A DNA stretch of 64,000 nt. Origin: Parasediminibacterium sp046546515. Lineage in GTDB: Bacteria > Bacteroidota > Bacteroidia > Chitinophagales > Chitinophagaceae. The translations under genes were made by a program, and so were the position numbers. The stretch lies in the NCBI RefSeq assembly GCF_046546515.1, contig NZ_JBKHKJ010000001.1, positions 310,001 through 374,000 on the forward strand, read 5' to 3'. Positions 27,461 to 36,413 of the stretch are shown one piece after another. The number at the start of each line of letters is the position of its first letter. Position 1 is the first letter of the stretch. Under the pieces are notes generated by a model, which did no database searches, had not been told where the DNA came from, and saw nothing but the letters and a program-made list of their open reading frames with translations.

Positions 27461-27667
27461 TTAAAACCCTTTGGTAGCCACGCCATCGGCTATTGCTTGC
27501 AATGCTTTGGCTTCGCCCAAGATTGCGGCCATTTTATTGCCTTTTCCATCATGACCACCGGCCATATAACCACCTTTTGCAGTTTTTGTAATCACTGCAT
27601 CTTGCATTGGCACATTCTTCTCTTTTGTCTTTAAGCAATATGCTTTAATCATTTTACTTGTGTCCAT
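27461..27667 (-). CDS. Small DUF5679-like protein lacking most zinc-ribbon cysteines
   Basis: 68 residues. The start KMIKAYCLKTKEKNVPMQDAV and the block GGYMAGGHDGKGNKM follow the layout of small DUF5679-type zinc ribbons (AYCxKC ... GxCPxCGTKM). Here only the first Cys is kept, with Thr, His/Asp/Gly and Asn at the other ligand positions, and a helical tail AILGEAKALQAIADGVATKGF is added. It is followed by a strong terminator. DUF5679 assignment is by eye; function unknown. Confidence 0.6.
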   Translation of the reverse strand: MDTSKMIKAYCLKTKEKNVPMQDAVITKTAKGGYMAGGHDGKGNKMAAILGEAKALQAIADGVATKGF

Positions 27668-27899
27668 TGTATTTGATTTAATGCCTTAGTATTAATAAAT
27701 ATTCAATAAGGCAAGGTTTAAAAAAAAGTTTATAAAGCACAAACTACTATAATATTTTTAAAACTAATAAAAGTGTGGAAAAAAATTAATTCACATCATT
27801 TTATGATATAAAAACAACTTTCAAAATGTGTGCCTCAATTGTGGTTTCGAGCGATAGATTTTTCCATTCAAAACTTAAAATTCAAAATTTAAAATTCCC

Positions 27900-29888
27900 C
27901 TAAACATCTATCCGTGCGTATTTTGCATGGGTTTCTATAAAGTCCCTGCGGGGTGCAACATCGTCGCCCATCAGCATACTGAATACACGATCTGCCTCTG
28001 CTGCGCTTTCAATGGTTACCCTTTTCAATGTCCTGCGGGCAGGATCCATGGTGGTTTCCCACAATTGCTCTGCGTTCATTTCACCCAAGCCTTTGTAACG
28101 CTGTATGCCCACGCTATCGTCTTTGCCGCCGCCTATTTTCTCAACCAACGCCTTGCGTTGCTCTTCATTATAAGCATAAGCTTGTTCTTTTCCTTTTTTT
28201 ACTAGGTACAAAGGTGGTTGCGCTATATATACATAACCTTGCTCTACCAATTCTTTCATATACCTAAATATAAAAGTAAGTATAAGCGTGGCAATGTGGC
28301 TGCCATCCACGTCGGCATCGGTCATTATTACCAGCTTGTGGTAGCGGAGTTTGGTAATGTTTAATGCTTTGGCATCGTCCACTATTCCCACGGTTACCCC
28401 AAGGGCAGTGTACATGTTCCTGATTTCCTCGTTCTCATAAATCTTATGCTCCATGGCTTTTTCCACGTTCAGGATTTTACCCCTCAATGGCAAAATAGCT
28501 TGGTAGCTCCTGTCCCTGCCTTGCTTGGCAGTACCACCAGCCGAGTCCCCTTCCACCAAGTACAGCTCGCACCTTTTAGGGTCTCTCTCGCTGCAATCGG
28601 CCAGCTTGCCTGGCAGGCCGCCGCCACTCAACACCGTTTTGCGCTGTACCAACTCACGCGCTTTTTTAGCAGCCATACGTGCCTGGGCTGCCAATATTAC
28701 TTTGTTAATTACGTTCTTTGCTTCTTTCGGATTTTCTTCCAAATAGGCTTGCAGCACTTTGGCCACGGTGGTTTCTACCACGCCGCTTACATCGCTATTG
28801 CCGAGCTTGGTTTTGGTTTGGCCTTCAAACTGCGGTTCTGGCACTTTTACGGAAATGATGGCGCTTAGGCCTTCCCTGAAATCATCCCCTTCTACTTCTA
28901 CCTTGGCACGTTCAAACATCCCTTCCTTGTCGCCATAGCTTTTGAAAACCCTTGTCAATGCCCTCCTAAAGCCAGTAACGTGCGTGCCGCCTTCTATGGT
29001 ATTGATATTGTTTACATAACTAAATATATGCTCCTTAAAGTCGTTGTTGTAAGTAAGGGCTACTTCTACTGCTACATTGCTTGCTTCGTCATGCCCATCA
29101 ACGCTTAATGTTTTAGCTATCAACGAAGTGCGGTTGGCGTTCCTGTCCAGCATTTCCACAAATTCTACTATGCCGCCTTCGCTGTAAAAGAAAATGGAGT
29201 AGTTGCTACCATCTTCGTTTTTCTCCCTTTCGTCTGTAAGGGTAATGCTGATTCGCCTGTTGAGGTAAGACAATTCACGCAAACGCCCTTCCAGTATTTC
29301 TTTTTTATAAATTGTTTCCTGAAAAATGCTAGCATCGGGCCAGAAACGGACTGTTGTACCCGTCCTTTCACTAACGCCTATTTCACGAACCGGGTAAGCT
29401 GGAACACCGCAATGGTATTCTTGCTCAAATATTTTGCCTTCCCTTTCTACCTTGGCGTGCAAAGTGGTACTTAGTGCATTCACGCAACTTACGCCCACAC
29501 CATGCAAACCACCAGAAACCTTGTAGGTGTTTTTATCGAACTTTCCACCTGCGTGCAACACTGTCATTACAATTTCCAATGCACTTTTTTGCTCCTTGGT
29601 GTTGATGCCCGTGGGTATGCCACGGCCATCGTCCATCACGGTTATGCTGTTGTCTTCATGTATGGTAACGTAAATATTTTTGCAATAGCCCGCCAATGCC
29701 TCATCTATAGAGTTATCTACCACCTCATAAACCAAGTGGTGCAAGCCTTTTACGCCAATATCGCCAATATACATGGCCGGCCTTTTACGCACAGCTTCCA
29801 ACCCTTCTAAAACCTGGATACTGTCTGCTCCATAATTTTTTTCCTGGGCAGCATTGCTGGCTTCTTGTGCCTTCAAATCTTCACTCAT
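27900..29888 (-). CDS. gyrB: DNA gyrase subunit B
   Basis: 662 residues. The ATPase subunit of the A2B2 gyrase that introduces negative supercoils. It has the GHKL ATP site (EVVDNSIDEALAG, DDGRGIPTG, GGLHGVGVSCVNALS), a transducer, and the TOPRIM domain (LYLVEGDSAGGTAKQGRDR, IMTDADVDGSHI) with the QRYKGLGEMN C-terminal motif. Against ParE, the overall sequence and length favour GyrB, but the call rests on motifs. A TATCTTTG promoter motif lies upstream. Confidence 0.95.
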   Translation of the reverse strand: MSEDLKAQEASNAAQEKNYGADSIQVLEGLEAVRKRPAMYIGDIGVKGLHHLVYEVVDNSIDEALAGYCKNIYVTIHEDNSITVMDDGRGIPTGINTKEQKSALEIVMTVLHAGGKFDKNTYKVSGGLHGVGVSCVNALSTTLHAKVEREGKIFEQEYHCGVPAYPVREIGVSERTGTTVRFWPDASIFQETIYKKEILEGRLRELSYLNRRISITLTDEREKNEDGSNYSIFFYSEGGIVEFVEMLDRNANRTSLIAKTLSVDGHDEASNVAVEVALTYNNDFKEHIFSYVNNINTIEGGTHVTGFRRALTRVFKSYGDKEGMFERAKVEVEGDDFREGLSAIISVKVPEPQFEGQTKTKLGNSDVSGVVETTVAKVLQAYLEENPKEAKNVINKVILAAQARMAAKKARELVQRKTVLSGGGLPGKLADCSERDPKRCELYLVEGDSAGGTAKQGRDRSYQAILPLRGKILNVEKAMEHKIYENEEIRNMYTALGVTVGIVDDAKALNITKLRYHKLVIMTDADVDGSHIATLILTFIFRYMKELVEQGYVYIAQPPLYLVKKGKEQAYAYNEEQRKALVEKIGGGKDDSVGIQRYKGLGEMNAEQLWETTMDPARRTLKRVTIESAAEADRVFSMLMGDDVAPRRDFIETHAKYARIDV

Positions 29889-29922
29889 ATTTTTTGTTGG
29901 TTACTTCTTTTATAAAAGCGGT

Positions 29923-29930
29923 CAAAGATA
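29923..29930 (-). promoter_or_regulatory. TAnnTTTG promoter motif for gyrB
   Basis: On the minus strand TATCTTTG lies 34 bp upstream of the gyrB ATG. It matches the Bacteroidota -7 consensus. Confidence 0.6.
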
Positions 29931-30131
29931 CTGTATTTACAGGTTTTTCAGCGTATTTTAACCACATGATTTCCACAATGAGATAGGGAGGTGATAGGCA
30001 AGTAGAGGAAGAGGGTAAAGAAAGATTTCCATGGTTAAAATCGTTGTACATGAAGGTGGTTATATTAACATATCACCCAATTGAACTTCTAGAGATCATA
30101 GACACGAGTAAAGCTTTGAAACAATTGGATT

Positions 30132-30539
30132 CTATCTAACCCAAATAGTATCCTTTGTTATATCAGGCCATAAATTAGTTGTACCTACAAATAAGTAATA
30201 CTCTTTAGTACCTTCAAGTATGGTTGTTGTACACACTAAGGTTTCTTTTAATCGTTTGGAAATAGAATCTGGCACATTTGGCATATCATCCAAAAGCCTA
30301 GTCTCGTAAGTACAGCTATCAATCCATTTAATATAAAACCTAGTAGCTATTTTAGTAGTCATATCAAACTCGGTTTCTATAGAGTCATTTCTATTAGATA
30401 AATAGCTGCCTGTATTATATATAGAATGACTATGGTAATAGAAATTACCTGTTCTGTATCTACTGCAATTATTAAATTTAACAGAAAAAGAATAGGATGC
30501 AGTAATTATAAAGACAAATAGAACCAAATTCTTTTTCAT
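30132..30539 (-). CDS. Exported hypothetical protein (topoisomerase-adjacent type)
   Basis: 135 residues from ATG at 30539 (MKKNLVLFVFIITASYSFSV, signal peptide). Core features are CSRYRTGNFYYHS, NDSIETEFD and FYIKWIDSCTYETRLL. Similar small proteins with a C..xxTGxF start and a xIKWxxxCxYxL block occur in many Bacteroidota, some next to type II topoisomerase genes, without known function. The upstream in-frame start at 30557 is TTG and was not used. Confidence 0.6.
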   Translation of the reverse strand: MKKNLVLFVFIITASYSFSVKFNNCSRYRTGNFYYHSHSIYNTGSYLSNRNDSIETEFDMTTKIATRFYIKWIDSCTYETRLLDDMPNVPDSISKRLKETLVCTTTILEGTKEYYLFVGTTNLWPDITKDTIWVR

Positions 30540-30784
30540 TGATGTTTTTTTATACAAATCTATCTATTCTATTTATCATCTAGGTAGCTCTACCAGCACT
30601 ATCAGCAACTGGCAAATGGTCTTTGACCTGAACCTATACTTCATTTAACTAGCAACATTAAACGAGTATGTACCAAGTTTATCTTTTTGAAAGCAGGGAA
30701 AGGCTAAGAACAGGACAGGAGGCCTGCTCAAGTTAGTAGTAGATTTTATGTGATGCAGCCGGGTTTTAGCAAGTAATTTTGGCA

Positions 30785-31252
30785 TTAGCTTTCTATCTGA
30801 TCAGTTCGTTTTTTTGGTAAAGCATACCCTATCATTGCAAATATTCCAAAAACGATATGAGCGAAAAATAAAAGAATAAAGAAATCCTTTATATTAGTAT
30901 TTAATGGGTTATGATAGATTTTAAGCGTAATATACCATCCGATTATACCAAATATTCCAGTTATTGCCCCAAGGAACATTCCCGACTGCAAGTTTGGTTT
31001 TAATTTATTATTATCCCATAATTTCATATAGATTATAACAAAACTAAATCCAATAATATAATGCAGACACCATGCGAAGTATGGTGCACATTGTTTAGCA
31101 GTTGGTAAAAGGTCTTTAATAAAGATAGCCATAATTTCAGGTTCCCGAAAATTCTCGCTCATTAATTCCGAAACTAAATAACTAAAGATAGTCATTGCCG
31201 ATGTGGCAAGAATGCCCATAGATAAAACTTTTTTAAATTCCTGAGTATTCAT
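30785..31252 (-). CDS. Four-helix membrane protein, unknown
   Basis: 155 residues with four hydrophobic segments: MGILATSAMTIFSYLV, the YFAWCLHYIIGFSFVIIYM helix, SGMFLGAITGIFGIIGWYI and FFILLFFAHIVFGIFAMIGY. The first and last segments resemble small integral proteins linked to redox or halide functions, but I cannot name a family. It starts 2 bp after the preceding membrane gene, so the two form an operon. Confidence 0.7.
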   Translation of the reverse strand: MNTQEFKKVLSMGILATSAMTIFSYLVSELMSENFREPEIMAIFIKDLLPTAKQCAPYFAWCLHYIIGFSFVIIYMKLWDNNKLKPNLQSGMFLGAITGIFGIIGWYITLKIYHNPLNTNIKDFFILLFFAHIVFGIFAMIGYALPKKRTDQIES

Positions 31253-31254
31253 TT

Positions 31255-31734
31255 CTATTCAATAATTACTTCACTTTTCATTGGGTTACTAAAATATTTC
31301 CAAGTAAAAATTATTGGAAGAGCTTTTATAGTTATGGAAAAAGCATTGATTAGATATATCTGAGGGTATACGCCAAAATACACGCATATAGAAGAATCAA
31401 TAATCACCCAAACGCTGAATGCAACCACAATAGCATTTCTTGACCATCGTTGCTTCTCCTTGAAAGGGTAACGGGCAATAAAGGCCAATAAAATATAACA
31501 GCAGGTGATTGTTCCGCCCAAAGGGCCATAAATAAAAGCACGAAAGCGTTCAGCCCCAGAGGGAAATTGAGGGCTGTTCCAAAAAATCATGGCAAGCATT
31601 TTATTGTATGGAATGAATAATAAATTATTTCCATACAAGGCAAAAACAATACCGTAGAAGGCAAAAAGTACACTACTATAGAAAAGCCACTTTTGCCAAA
31701 ATAAAAAATGATTATTGTTAAAATTATTTTCCAT
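31255..31734 (-). CDS. Four-helix membrane protein, unknown
   Basis: 159 residues, four predicted transmembrane segments (LFYSSVLFAFYGIVFALY; FIYGPLGGTITCCYILLAFI; AIVVAFSVWVIIDSSICVYF; LINAFSITIKALPIIFTW). It is first gene of a two-gene membrane operon with 30785-31252. I do not recognise the family. Base composition is more AT-rich than neighbouring housekeeping genes, which could mean acquisition. Confidence 0.7.
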   Translation of the reverse strand: MENNFNNNHFLFWQKWLFYSSVLFAFYGIVFALYGNNLLFIPYNKMLAMIFWNSPQFPSGAERFRAFIYGPLGGTITCCYILLAFIARYPFKEKQRWSRNAIVVAFSVWVIIDSSICVYFGVYPQIYLINAFSITIKALPIIFTWKYFSNPMKSEVIIE

Positions 31735-31838
31735 GGGAGTGTAAATTTAAGTTGCTAATAACCTGCAATTGTTACAGGATTTTTTAAAAACGTTACATCA
31801 TTCACACATTTTAAAAATATCATAGTGTTGATTTGGAA

Positions 31839-31964
31839 CCCCACTCTGCAAGGCTTGTAGCATTGCAGTCATATTTTATTTCTTCTAGCAACAAAAACAC
31901 AATATCAAGTAATCAATCCCAATAAGCCCAACTCGCGAAAATGTTCTGCAAAGCAGGTCACTTG
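31839..31964. repeat. 126-bp direct repeat, left copy
   Basis: It begins CCCCACTCTGCAAGG and ends GCAAAGCAGGTCACTTG. A same-length, same-orientation copy at 33933-34058 agrees at about 103 of 126 positions by hand count. The pair brackets the LysR and RidA-SnoaL genes. The rest of 31735-32083 shows nothing else. Confidence 0.8.
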
Positions 31965-32083
31965 TTCAGATCTCAGCTGAACCACTAGTATTTTCAGCCA
32001 AATAGCAAATACCTGCTCACATAAGGCAAGCCTAGCTATTAAGCCGATACTGTGCATGACTTCAAATATTAACAACACCTACT

Positions 32084-32959
32084 CTACTTTTGAATCAGAT
32101 GATTTTGTAAACGCACCAAAGAAGGGTTAGCGTTTTCTTTTCTTGACAGCATTATTAGCGGTACTGTTTCCTTAACATTATCTATAGGAATGAATTTCAA
32201 TTTCAAATTGTAACCCGATTGTGTATTTTGGGGCAGTAAAGAAATACCAAATCCGCTTTCTACTAACCGTAAAACAGAATTTAATTGAGAAGCATGGTGC
32301 AAAATATGCGGTGTAAACCCAGCATTAGAGCATAAAACTAAAAAACTGTCAAAAATAGTGGGGCCGCACTCCCTTGTAAAAGTGATAAAGTTTTCATTGA
32401 TCAATTCCTTCATCGCTATTTTCTTTTTTTCTGCTAGATGATGTTTTAAAGGCACCACCGCTACAAAAGCCTCATTCAATATTAGTTCTTCTTGTAAGTT
32501 TTCGGGGTGCAGCCATGTTCTAACAAAAGCAACATCCAATGTCCCGTTGTTTAGCCCATGAAGCAATGTGTTATTAGGTTGTTCCTCAAACTGTAAATGA
32601 ATGTGTGGGAAGTTTTTAGTGAATGTTGATAACAACATGGGAAGTTCAGTGTGCATTACAGCACCAACATAGCCAATCTTTATGGTTCCAGTTTCACCTT
32701 TTCCATGAATCAATAAACGCTTCTTTACCGCTTCCATTTGCAAAATCATTTGCTTAGCATCTTGCAATAATAATAACCCAGCAGAAGTAAGTATCACACT
32801 TCGTTTTGTACGCTCAAAAAGCAATACACCCAAATCGCTTTCAATTTGCTGTATCATTCTGCTCAAAGGCGGTTGCGAAATATGCAATCTTTCAGCAGCT
32901 CTGCCAAAATGCAATTCTTCTGCCAAAACCAAAAAATAATTCAAGTGCCGCAAGTCCAT
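32084..32959 (-). CDS. LysR family transcriptional regulator
   Basis: 291 residues, standard for LTTRs. The N-terminal winged helix-turn-helix (MDLRHLNYFLVLAEELHFGRAAERLHISQPPLSRMIQQIE) is followed by a periplasmic-binding-like effector domain (IKIGYVGAVMHTELPMLL, HHASQLNSVLRLVESGFGISLLP), in the CatM/BenM-like group. It is divergent from the RidA-SnoaL gene with a T-N11-A box between them, so it probably regulates that gene and itself. The effector is unknown. Confidence 0.92.
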   Translation of the reverse strand: MDLRHLNYFLVLAEELHFGRAAERLHISQPPLSRMIQQIESDLGVLLFERTKRSVILTSAGLLLLQDAKQMILQMEAVKKRLLIHGKGETGTIKIGYVGAVMHTELPMLLSTFTKNFPHIHLQFEEQPNNTLLHGLNNGTLDVAFVRTWLHPENLQEELILNEAFVAVVPLKHHLAEKKKIAMKELINENFITFTRECGPTIFDSFLVLCSNAGFTPHILHHASQLNSVLRLVESGFGISLLPQNTQSGYNLKLKFIPIDNVKETVPLIMLSRKENANPSLVRLQNHLIQK

Positions 32960-32963
32960 AATT

Positions 32964-32978
32964 ATACCTTTTAAGTAT
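32964..32978. promoter_or_regulatory. LysR-type T-N11-A operator
   Basis: ATAC-N7-GTAT (ATACCTTTTAAGTAT) is a palindromic LTTR box five bases upstream of the LysR start codon, next to a minus-strand TATTTTTG motif at 32989-32996. The position suits autoregulation and control of the divergent gene. Confidence 0.6.
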
Positions 32979-32988
32979 TACTAATTGA

Positions 32989-32996
32989 CAAAAATA
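32989..32996 (-). promoter_or_regulatory. TAnnTTTG promoter motif for the LysR gene
   Basis: TATTTTTG on the minus strand, 29 bp upstream of the LysR ATG, overlapping the intergenic control region. Confidence 0.5.
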
Positions 32997-33057
32997 GCAT
33001 TTGTGGTATTACAATTTACTTTCTTACTTTGTATTTCATTAAACTCAATATTAAAAT

Positions 33058-33903
33058 ATGAAAACAATTTTATTCACTTATCTATTAATCAATTCAATTA
33101 GTACTATGGCACAGCATAAAAATTTTGACACAGAACTTCCTTTTAGCAAATCGGTTTTGGCAAATGATTTCCTATTTATATCGGGGCAAGTTGGCATTGA
33201 TAATACTACGGGCAAATTGGTAAATAACAGTTTTGAAGCCGAAACAAATCAAGTAATGAAGAATATTAGTTTATTGCTTAGCAACGAAGGGGCAACATTT
33301 GCAGATTTAGTTAATGTAACAATTTATCTAAAAAATATGGATAATTATCCACTCACCAATAAGATATATACAACTTATTTCACTGGCATTTTACCTGCCA
33401 GGGTTTGTATAGCCGTTGCTGACTTGCCAGCAAAAGCCAATATTGAAATTTCAGCTACTGCAAAAATTGTAAAAAAACAATCAGAGATAAATAAAGAAAC
33501 GATTAAAAAGTTTTTAGAAACTGTACGCACAGGTAAAGCACCCGCAGAGGCAAAATTATTTATGGCAGACACAGTGCTTGCACACCAAGTTAACGTTGAG
33601 GAACAGACAACAGTAAAACGCACACCAGAAAATTATACCTACCATGTAAAAGAGTTTCTTAAAATGTATGGTAATTTTAGTTTTGAGATTACCGAACTAC
33701 TTGCAGAAGGCGACAAAGTATATGCAAGGTGGATACAAAAAGGCAAACATTTAGCCGATATAGACGGTTATGCCCCAACAGGTAAACCAATAAATGAAAT
33801 AGCCAGTGCAATTTACCGCCTTGAAAATAATAAAATAGTAGAGTATTGGATTCAGATTGACAGATATGGCTTTGAAAAGCAATTGCAGGAAAATAAAAAA
33901 TAG
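33058..33903 (+). CDS. Exported RidA-SnoaL fusion protein
   Basis: 281 residues. A signal peptide (MKTILFTYLLINSISTMAQ) is followed by a RidA/YjgF domain (about 20-138: FLFISGQVGIDNTTGKLV, LVNVTIYLKNMDNYPLTNKIY, PARVCIAVADLPAKANIEI) with the Arg typical of imine-deaminating members. A second NTF2-like SnoaL/ester-cyclase domain spans about 145-275 (INKETIKKFLETVRTGKAP, GDKVYARWIQKGKH, IASAIYRLENNKIVEYWIQIDR). Each domain normally stands alone. It is divergent from a LysR gene. Enzyme activity on a periplasmic small molecule is inference. Confidence 0.85.
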   Translation: MKTILFTYLLINSISTMAQHKNFDTELPFSKSVLANDFLFISGQVGIDNTTGKLVNNSFEAETNQVMKNISLLLSNEGATFADLVNVTIYLKNMDNYPLTNKIYTTYFTGILPARVCIAVADLPAKANIEISATAKIVKKQSEINKETIKKFLETVRTGKAPAEAKLFMADTVLAHQVNVEEQTTVKRTPENYTYHVKEFLKMYGNFSFEITELLAEGDKVYARWIQKGKHLADIDGYAPTGKPINEIASAIYRLENNKIVEYWIQIDRYGFEKQLQENKK

Positions 33904-33932
33904 CTGGAAACATCCTTTGATTGACAGATCTT

Positions 33933-34058
33933 CCCCGCTCTGCAAGTCTTGTAAACTTGCAGTCCTACTTTGTAGCTTGTAGCAACAAAAACGATACAAT
34001 AAGCAATCAATACCAATAAGCCCCACTCGCACAAATGTTCTGCAAATCAGGTCACTTG
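33933..34058. repeat. 126-bp direct repeat, right copy
   Basis: It begins CCCCGCTCTGCAAGTC and ends GCAAATCAGGTCACTTG, matching 31839-31964 in length and orientation. The inner CTGCAAG/CTTGCAG arms can form a small hairpin. Confidence 0.8.
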
Positions 34059-34480
34059 GTCTACTCGGCACAGTCTCTCCACTATGTTGTTGTGTTGGCA
34101 GACATTCTGCTTCATCCCAGTAGCTAAGGGGTAGCCGAAGGCTGGGTAGTTTTTAATATTTACCCCTCTCCTATTTTTCGTGCCCATGTGGACAATCAAA
34201 CAATAAAACCAAAAAATCATTCAAAACACCCCAAAAAACCACCCCACTAAACAGCTAAAATCACCCAAAAAAAGCTCCCAAACATAGTTTTTCATGACTA
34301 TTAATGGCGCTATTAGCTACTTTAAAAGTACTCCTTACCCCTAATTTCTTTTCAACTTAAGCAGACAATACAATCATCCAGCAAATCCAACCAATCCCAT
34401 AAATTCAGGTTCAGACTTAGAATCAACTATTCTGTAGGCATTCAAATTTCCGCTCAACTACTATTTCCATTCGACAACTC

Positions 34481-34545
34481 GATTTGGTAACTTTCCAAAA
34501 GTTGCCAAATCTTACAGATAAAAAGCGAAAAAATTTCATGACCCC
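34481..34545 (+). repeat. Hairpin plus B-type right end upstream of B copy 4
   Basis: A 14-bp-arm hairpin (GATTTGGTAACTTT with AAAGTTGCCAAATC, 34481-34511) is followed by AAAAGCGAAAAAATTTCATG ACCCC (34520-34544), which resembles the right terminus of element B. It suggests another, decayed B copy ending here, with a possible CATAGTTTTTCATGACTATT block at 34283 or so belonging to it. Confidence 0.4.
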
Positions 34546-34559
34546 AATTTCAGAAATCA

Positions 34560-35005
34560 ACAAAATAGTTATAATTTTGTCTTGAATTAGCAGTTCTACA
34601 ATTTACCTTCAATAAAGTAGTTAAGTAAGTAGCAATTCCATATTCAGAAAACTACCAACAAGACTTATAATTATTTTGTTCAATATTAAAATAGTATATT
34701 TTTCCACAAAACAACATCAACATTTTTCACCCTAAAATCAATCTCAATCAAAGTAAAATCCAAATTGATCCAACATAAATCACCATTCAGTCACCATTAA
34801 ATCACCATCAATCCCCGTAAGAAGATACATAAAAAAGCCTATTTTTCATCCTAATTCAGCCCTATATAATTGATAATCAATCTATTACAGACAATAAGGC
34901 TTAACATTAAAAAGGTCTACTTTTTTTGAAAACCAAAAAATCAATCAAAAGGAAACCCAAAATATGTCAATTCTAAAACTATTTTATTAAAAAACATCAC
35001 AAAAA
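34560..35005 (+). mobile_element. Element B, copy 4 (diverged, ends unclear)
   Basis: It keeps the interior order of other copies: AAAACTACCAACAAGACTTA, a TTCAATATTAAAATAGT block, an 11-bp-period array (34734-34820), TTGATAATCAA (34870-34880) and CTAAAACTATTTTATT (about 34976). The promoter motif and the terminal inverted repeats are not recognisable. Boundaries are approximate. Confidence 0.55.
34734..34820 (+). repeat. Degenerate 11-bp array of B copy 4
   Basis: About eight units of period 10-11 on AATCANNATNN; best are AAATCACCATT, CAGTCACCATT and AAATCACCATC (34777-34809). The unit differs from those of all other B copies. Confidence 0.65.
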
Positions 35006-35053
35006 TATATACACTAATTTCCCATTTTAACGGTTGAAATAACTAACTTACTT

Positions 35054-35160
35054 CTTATGCCTTATGCCTTACTACTTACTACTTACTACTTACTACTTAC
35101 CACTTACCACTTACTACTTACTACTTACTACTTACTACTTACTACACTTACCACTTACCA
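35054..35160 (+). repeat. Heptanucleotide microsatellite upstream of dinB
   Basis: CTTATGC twice, then CTTACTA/CTTACCA units about a dozen times, decaying into CACTGAACACTGACAACTTA just before dinB. The array ends about 50 bp from the dinB ATG. Seven-base units can gain or lose copies by slippage. Confidence 0.9.
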
Positions 35161-35209
35161 CTGAACACTGACAACTTACCACTGACCACTAATCAATTAT
35201 CTTTACCCC

Positions 35210-36373
35210 ATGCAATCCCCACAACGCTATATTGCCCACATGGACCTTGACAGCTTCTTCGTAAGCGTAGAGGTACTCAACGACCCTAGCCTCAAAGGCA
35301 AGGCGGTGATTGTTGGCGGCAGCAGGGAAAGAGGAGTGGTAAGCACATGCAGCTACGAAGCAAGGAAGTTTGGTGTACACAGTGCCATGCCCATGAAAAA
35401 GGCGCTGCAACTATGCCCCCATGCCATTTTAGCCAGAGGTACAAGGGGTGAATACAGCCGTTATTCCCGCTGGGTAACAGATATTATTGCCGCCAAAGCA
35501 CCATTGTTTGAAAAAGCCAGCATCGATGAATTTTATATTGACCTTACGGGGATGGATAAATATTTCGACCCCTACCAATGGGCAATAGCCTTACGGGAAG
35601 AAATTATTGAAAAAACCCAATTGCCTATTTCTTTTGGCTTGGCTACCAATAAAATGATTGCCAAAATAGCCACCGATATGGCCAAACCCAATGGCTACCT
35701 CTTTGTGCAACCCGGCATGGAACAGACATTTCTGGCACCAATGCCTGTAAATAAATTTTCGGGGGTAGGTGAGCATACCCATAATGCGCTGAAAGAAATG
35801 GGCATCTTTTTTATTGGGGACATTTTGAAGTTCAACATCAACGACTTAGAGAAAAAACTAGGCAAATGGGGCGTTGATTTATATGCCAAGGCGCAAGGCA
35901 TGCACCATGGTACAGTACATAGTTACCACGAAGCAAAATCTATTTCTACCGAGAATACTTTTCAGGAGAATTCGGCAGATATGGAATTCTTGTTGCGTGA
36001 ACTGGTGCGCATGACAGAAAGAGTTGGTTATGAACTGCGGCAAGACCAAAAACTCACAGGCTGCATAGCCATTAAAATACGCTACCCAGATTTTGAAACT
36101 ACCTCCCGGCAAACAACCATCAATTTCACCTTTAGCGACGATGAATTGATTCCCGCTGCCATCAGCCTATTCCACCAATTATACCGCAAGGGCAAGCCTG
36201 TACGCCTGCTTGGGGTGCGCCTTAGCGAACTGACCAATCACGCCTTGCAGGGCAGTTTGTTTGATAACCCTGAAAAGAAACTGAACCTATACAAGGCAAT
36301 AGATGATGTAAAGAATAAATATGGGAAAACGGCTTTGCAGAAGGCAAGGGTGGTGAAGAAGGGTAGCATTTAG
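35210..36373 (+). CDS. dinB: DNA polymerase IV
   Basis: 387 residues. Y-family translesion polymerase that bypasses damage at the cost of fidelity. Palm and finger motifs are intact: IAHMDLDSFFVSVEVLNDP (first Asp of the active site), YEARKFGVHSAMPMKKA, and ASIDEFYIDLTGMD (catalytic Asp-Glu pair). A helix-hairpin-helix (FSGVGEHTHNALKEMGI) and a C-terminal little-finger domain follow. A LexA site is not visible. The heptamer repeat just upstream could affect its expression. Confidence 0.96.
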   Translation: MQSPQRYIAHMDLDSFFVSVEVLNDPSLKGKAVIVGGSRERGVVSTCSYEARKFGVHSAMPMKKALQLCPHAILARGTRGEYSRYSRWVTDIIAAKAPLFEKASIDEFYIDLTGMDKYFDPYQWAIALREEIIEKTQLPISFGLATNKMIAKIATDMAKPNGYLFVQPGMEQTFLAPMPVNKFSGVGEHTHNALKEMGIFFIGDILKFNINDLEKKLGKWGVDLYAKAQGMHHGTVHSYHEAKSISTENTFQENSADMEFLLRELVRMTERVGYELRQDQKLTGCIAIKIRYPDFETTSRQTTINFTFSDDELIPAAISLFHQLYRKGKPVRLLGVRLSELTNHALQGSLFDNPEKKLNLYKAIDDVKNKYGKTALQKARVVKKGSI

Positions 36374-36376
36374 CAC

Positions 36377-36400
36377 CTAAGTTCAAAAAGATTAACTTAG
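36377..36400. terminator. Inverted repeat between dinB and the convergent TPR gene
   Basis: CTAAGTT (36377-36383) pairs with AACTTAG (36394-36400). It sits in the 40-bp gap between two convergent stop codons. The stem is weak. Confidence 0.35.
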
Positions 36401-36413
36401 CAGTTGCCACTCA

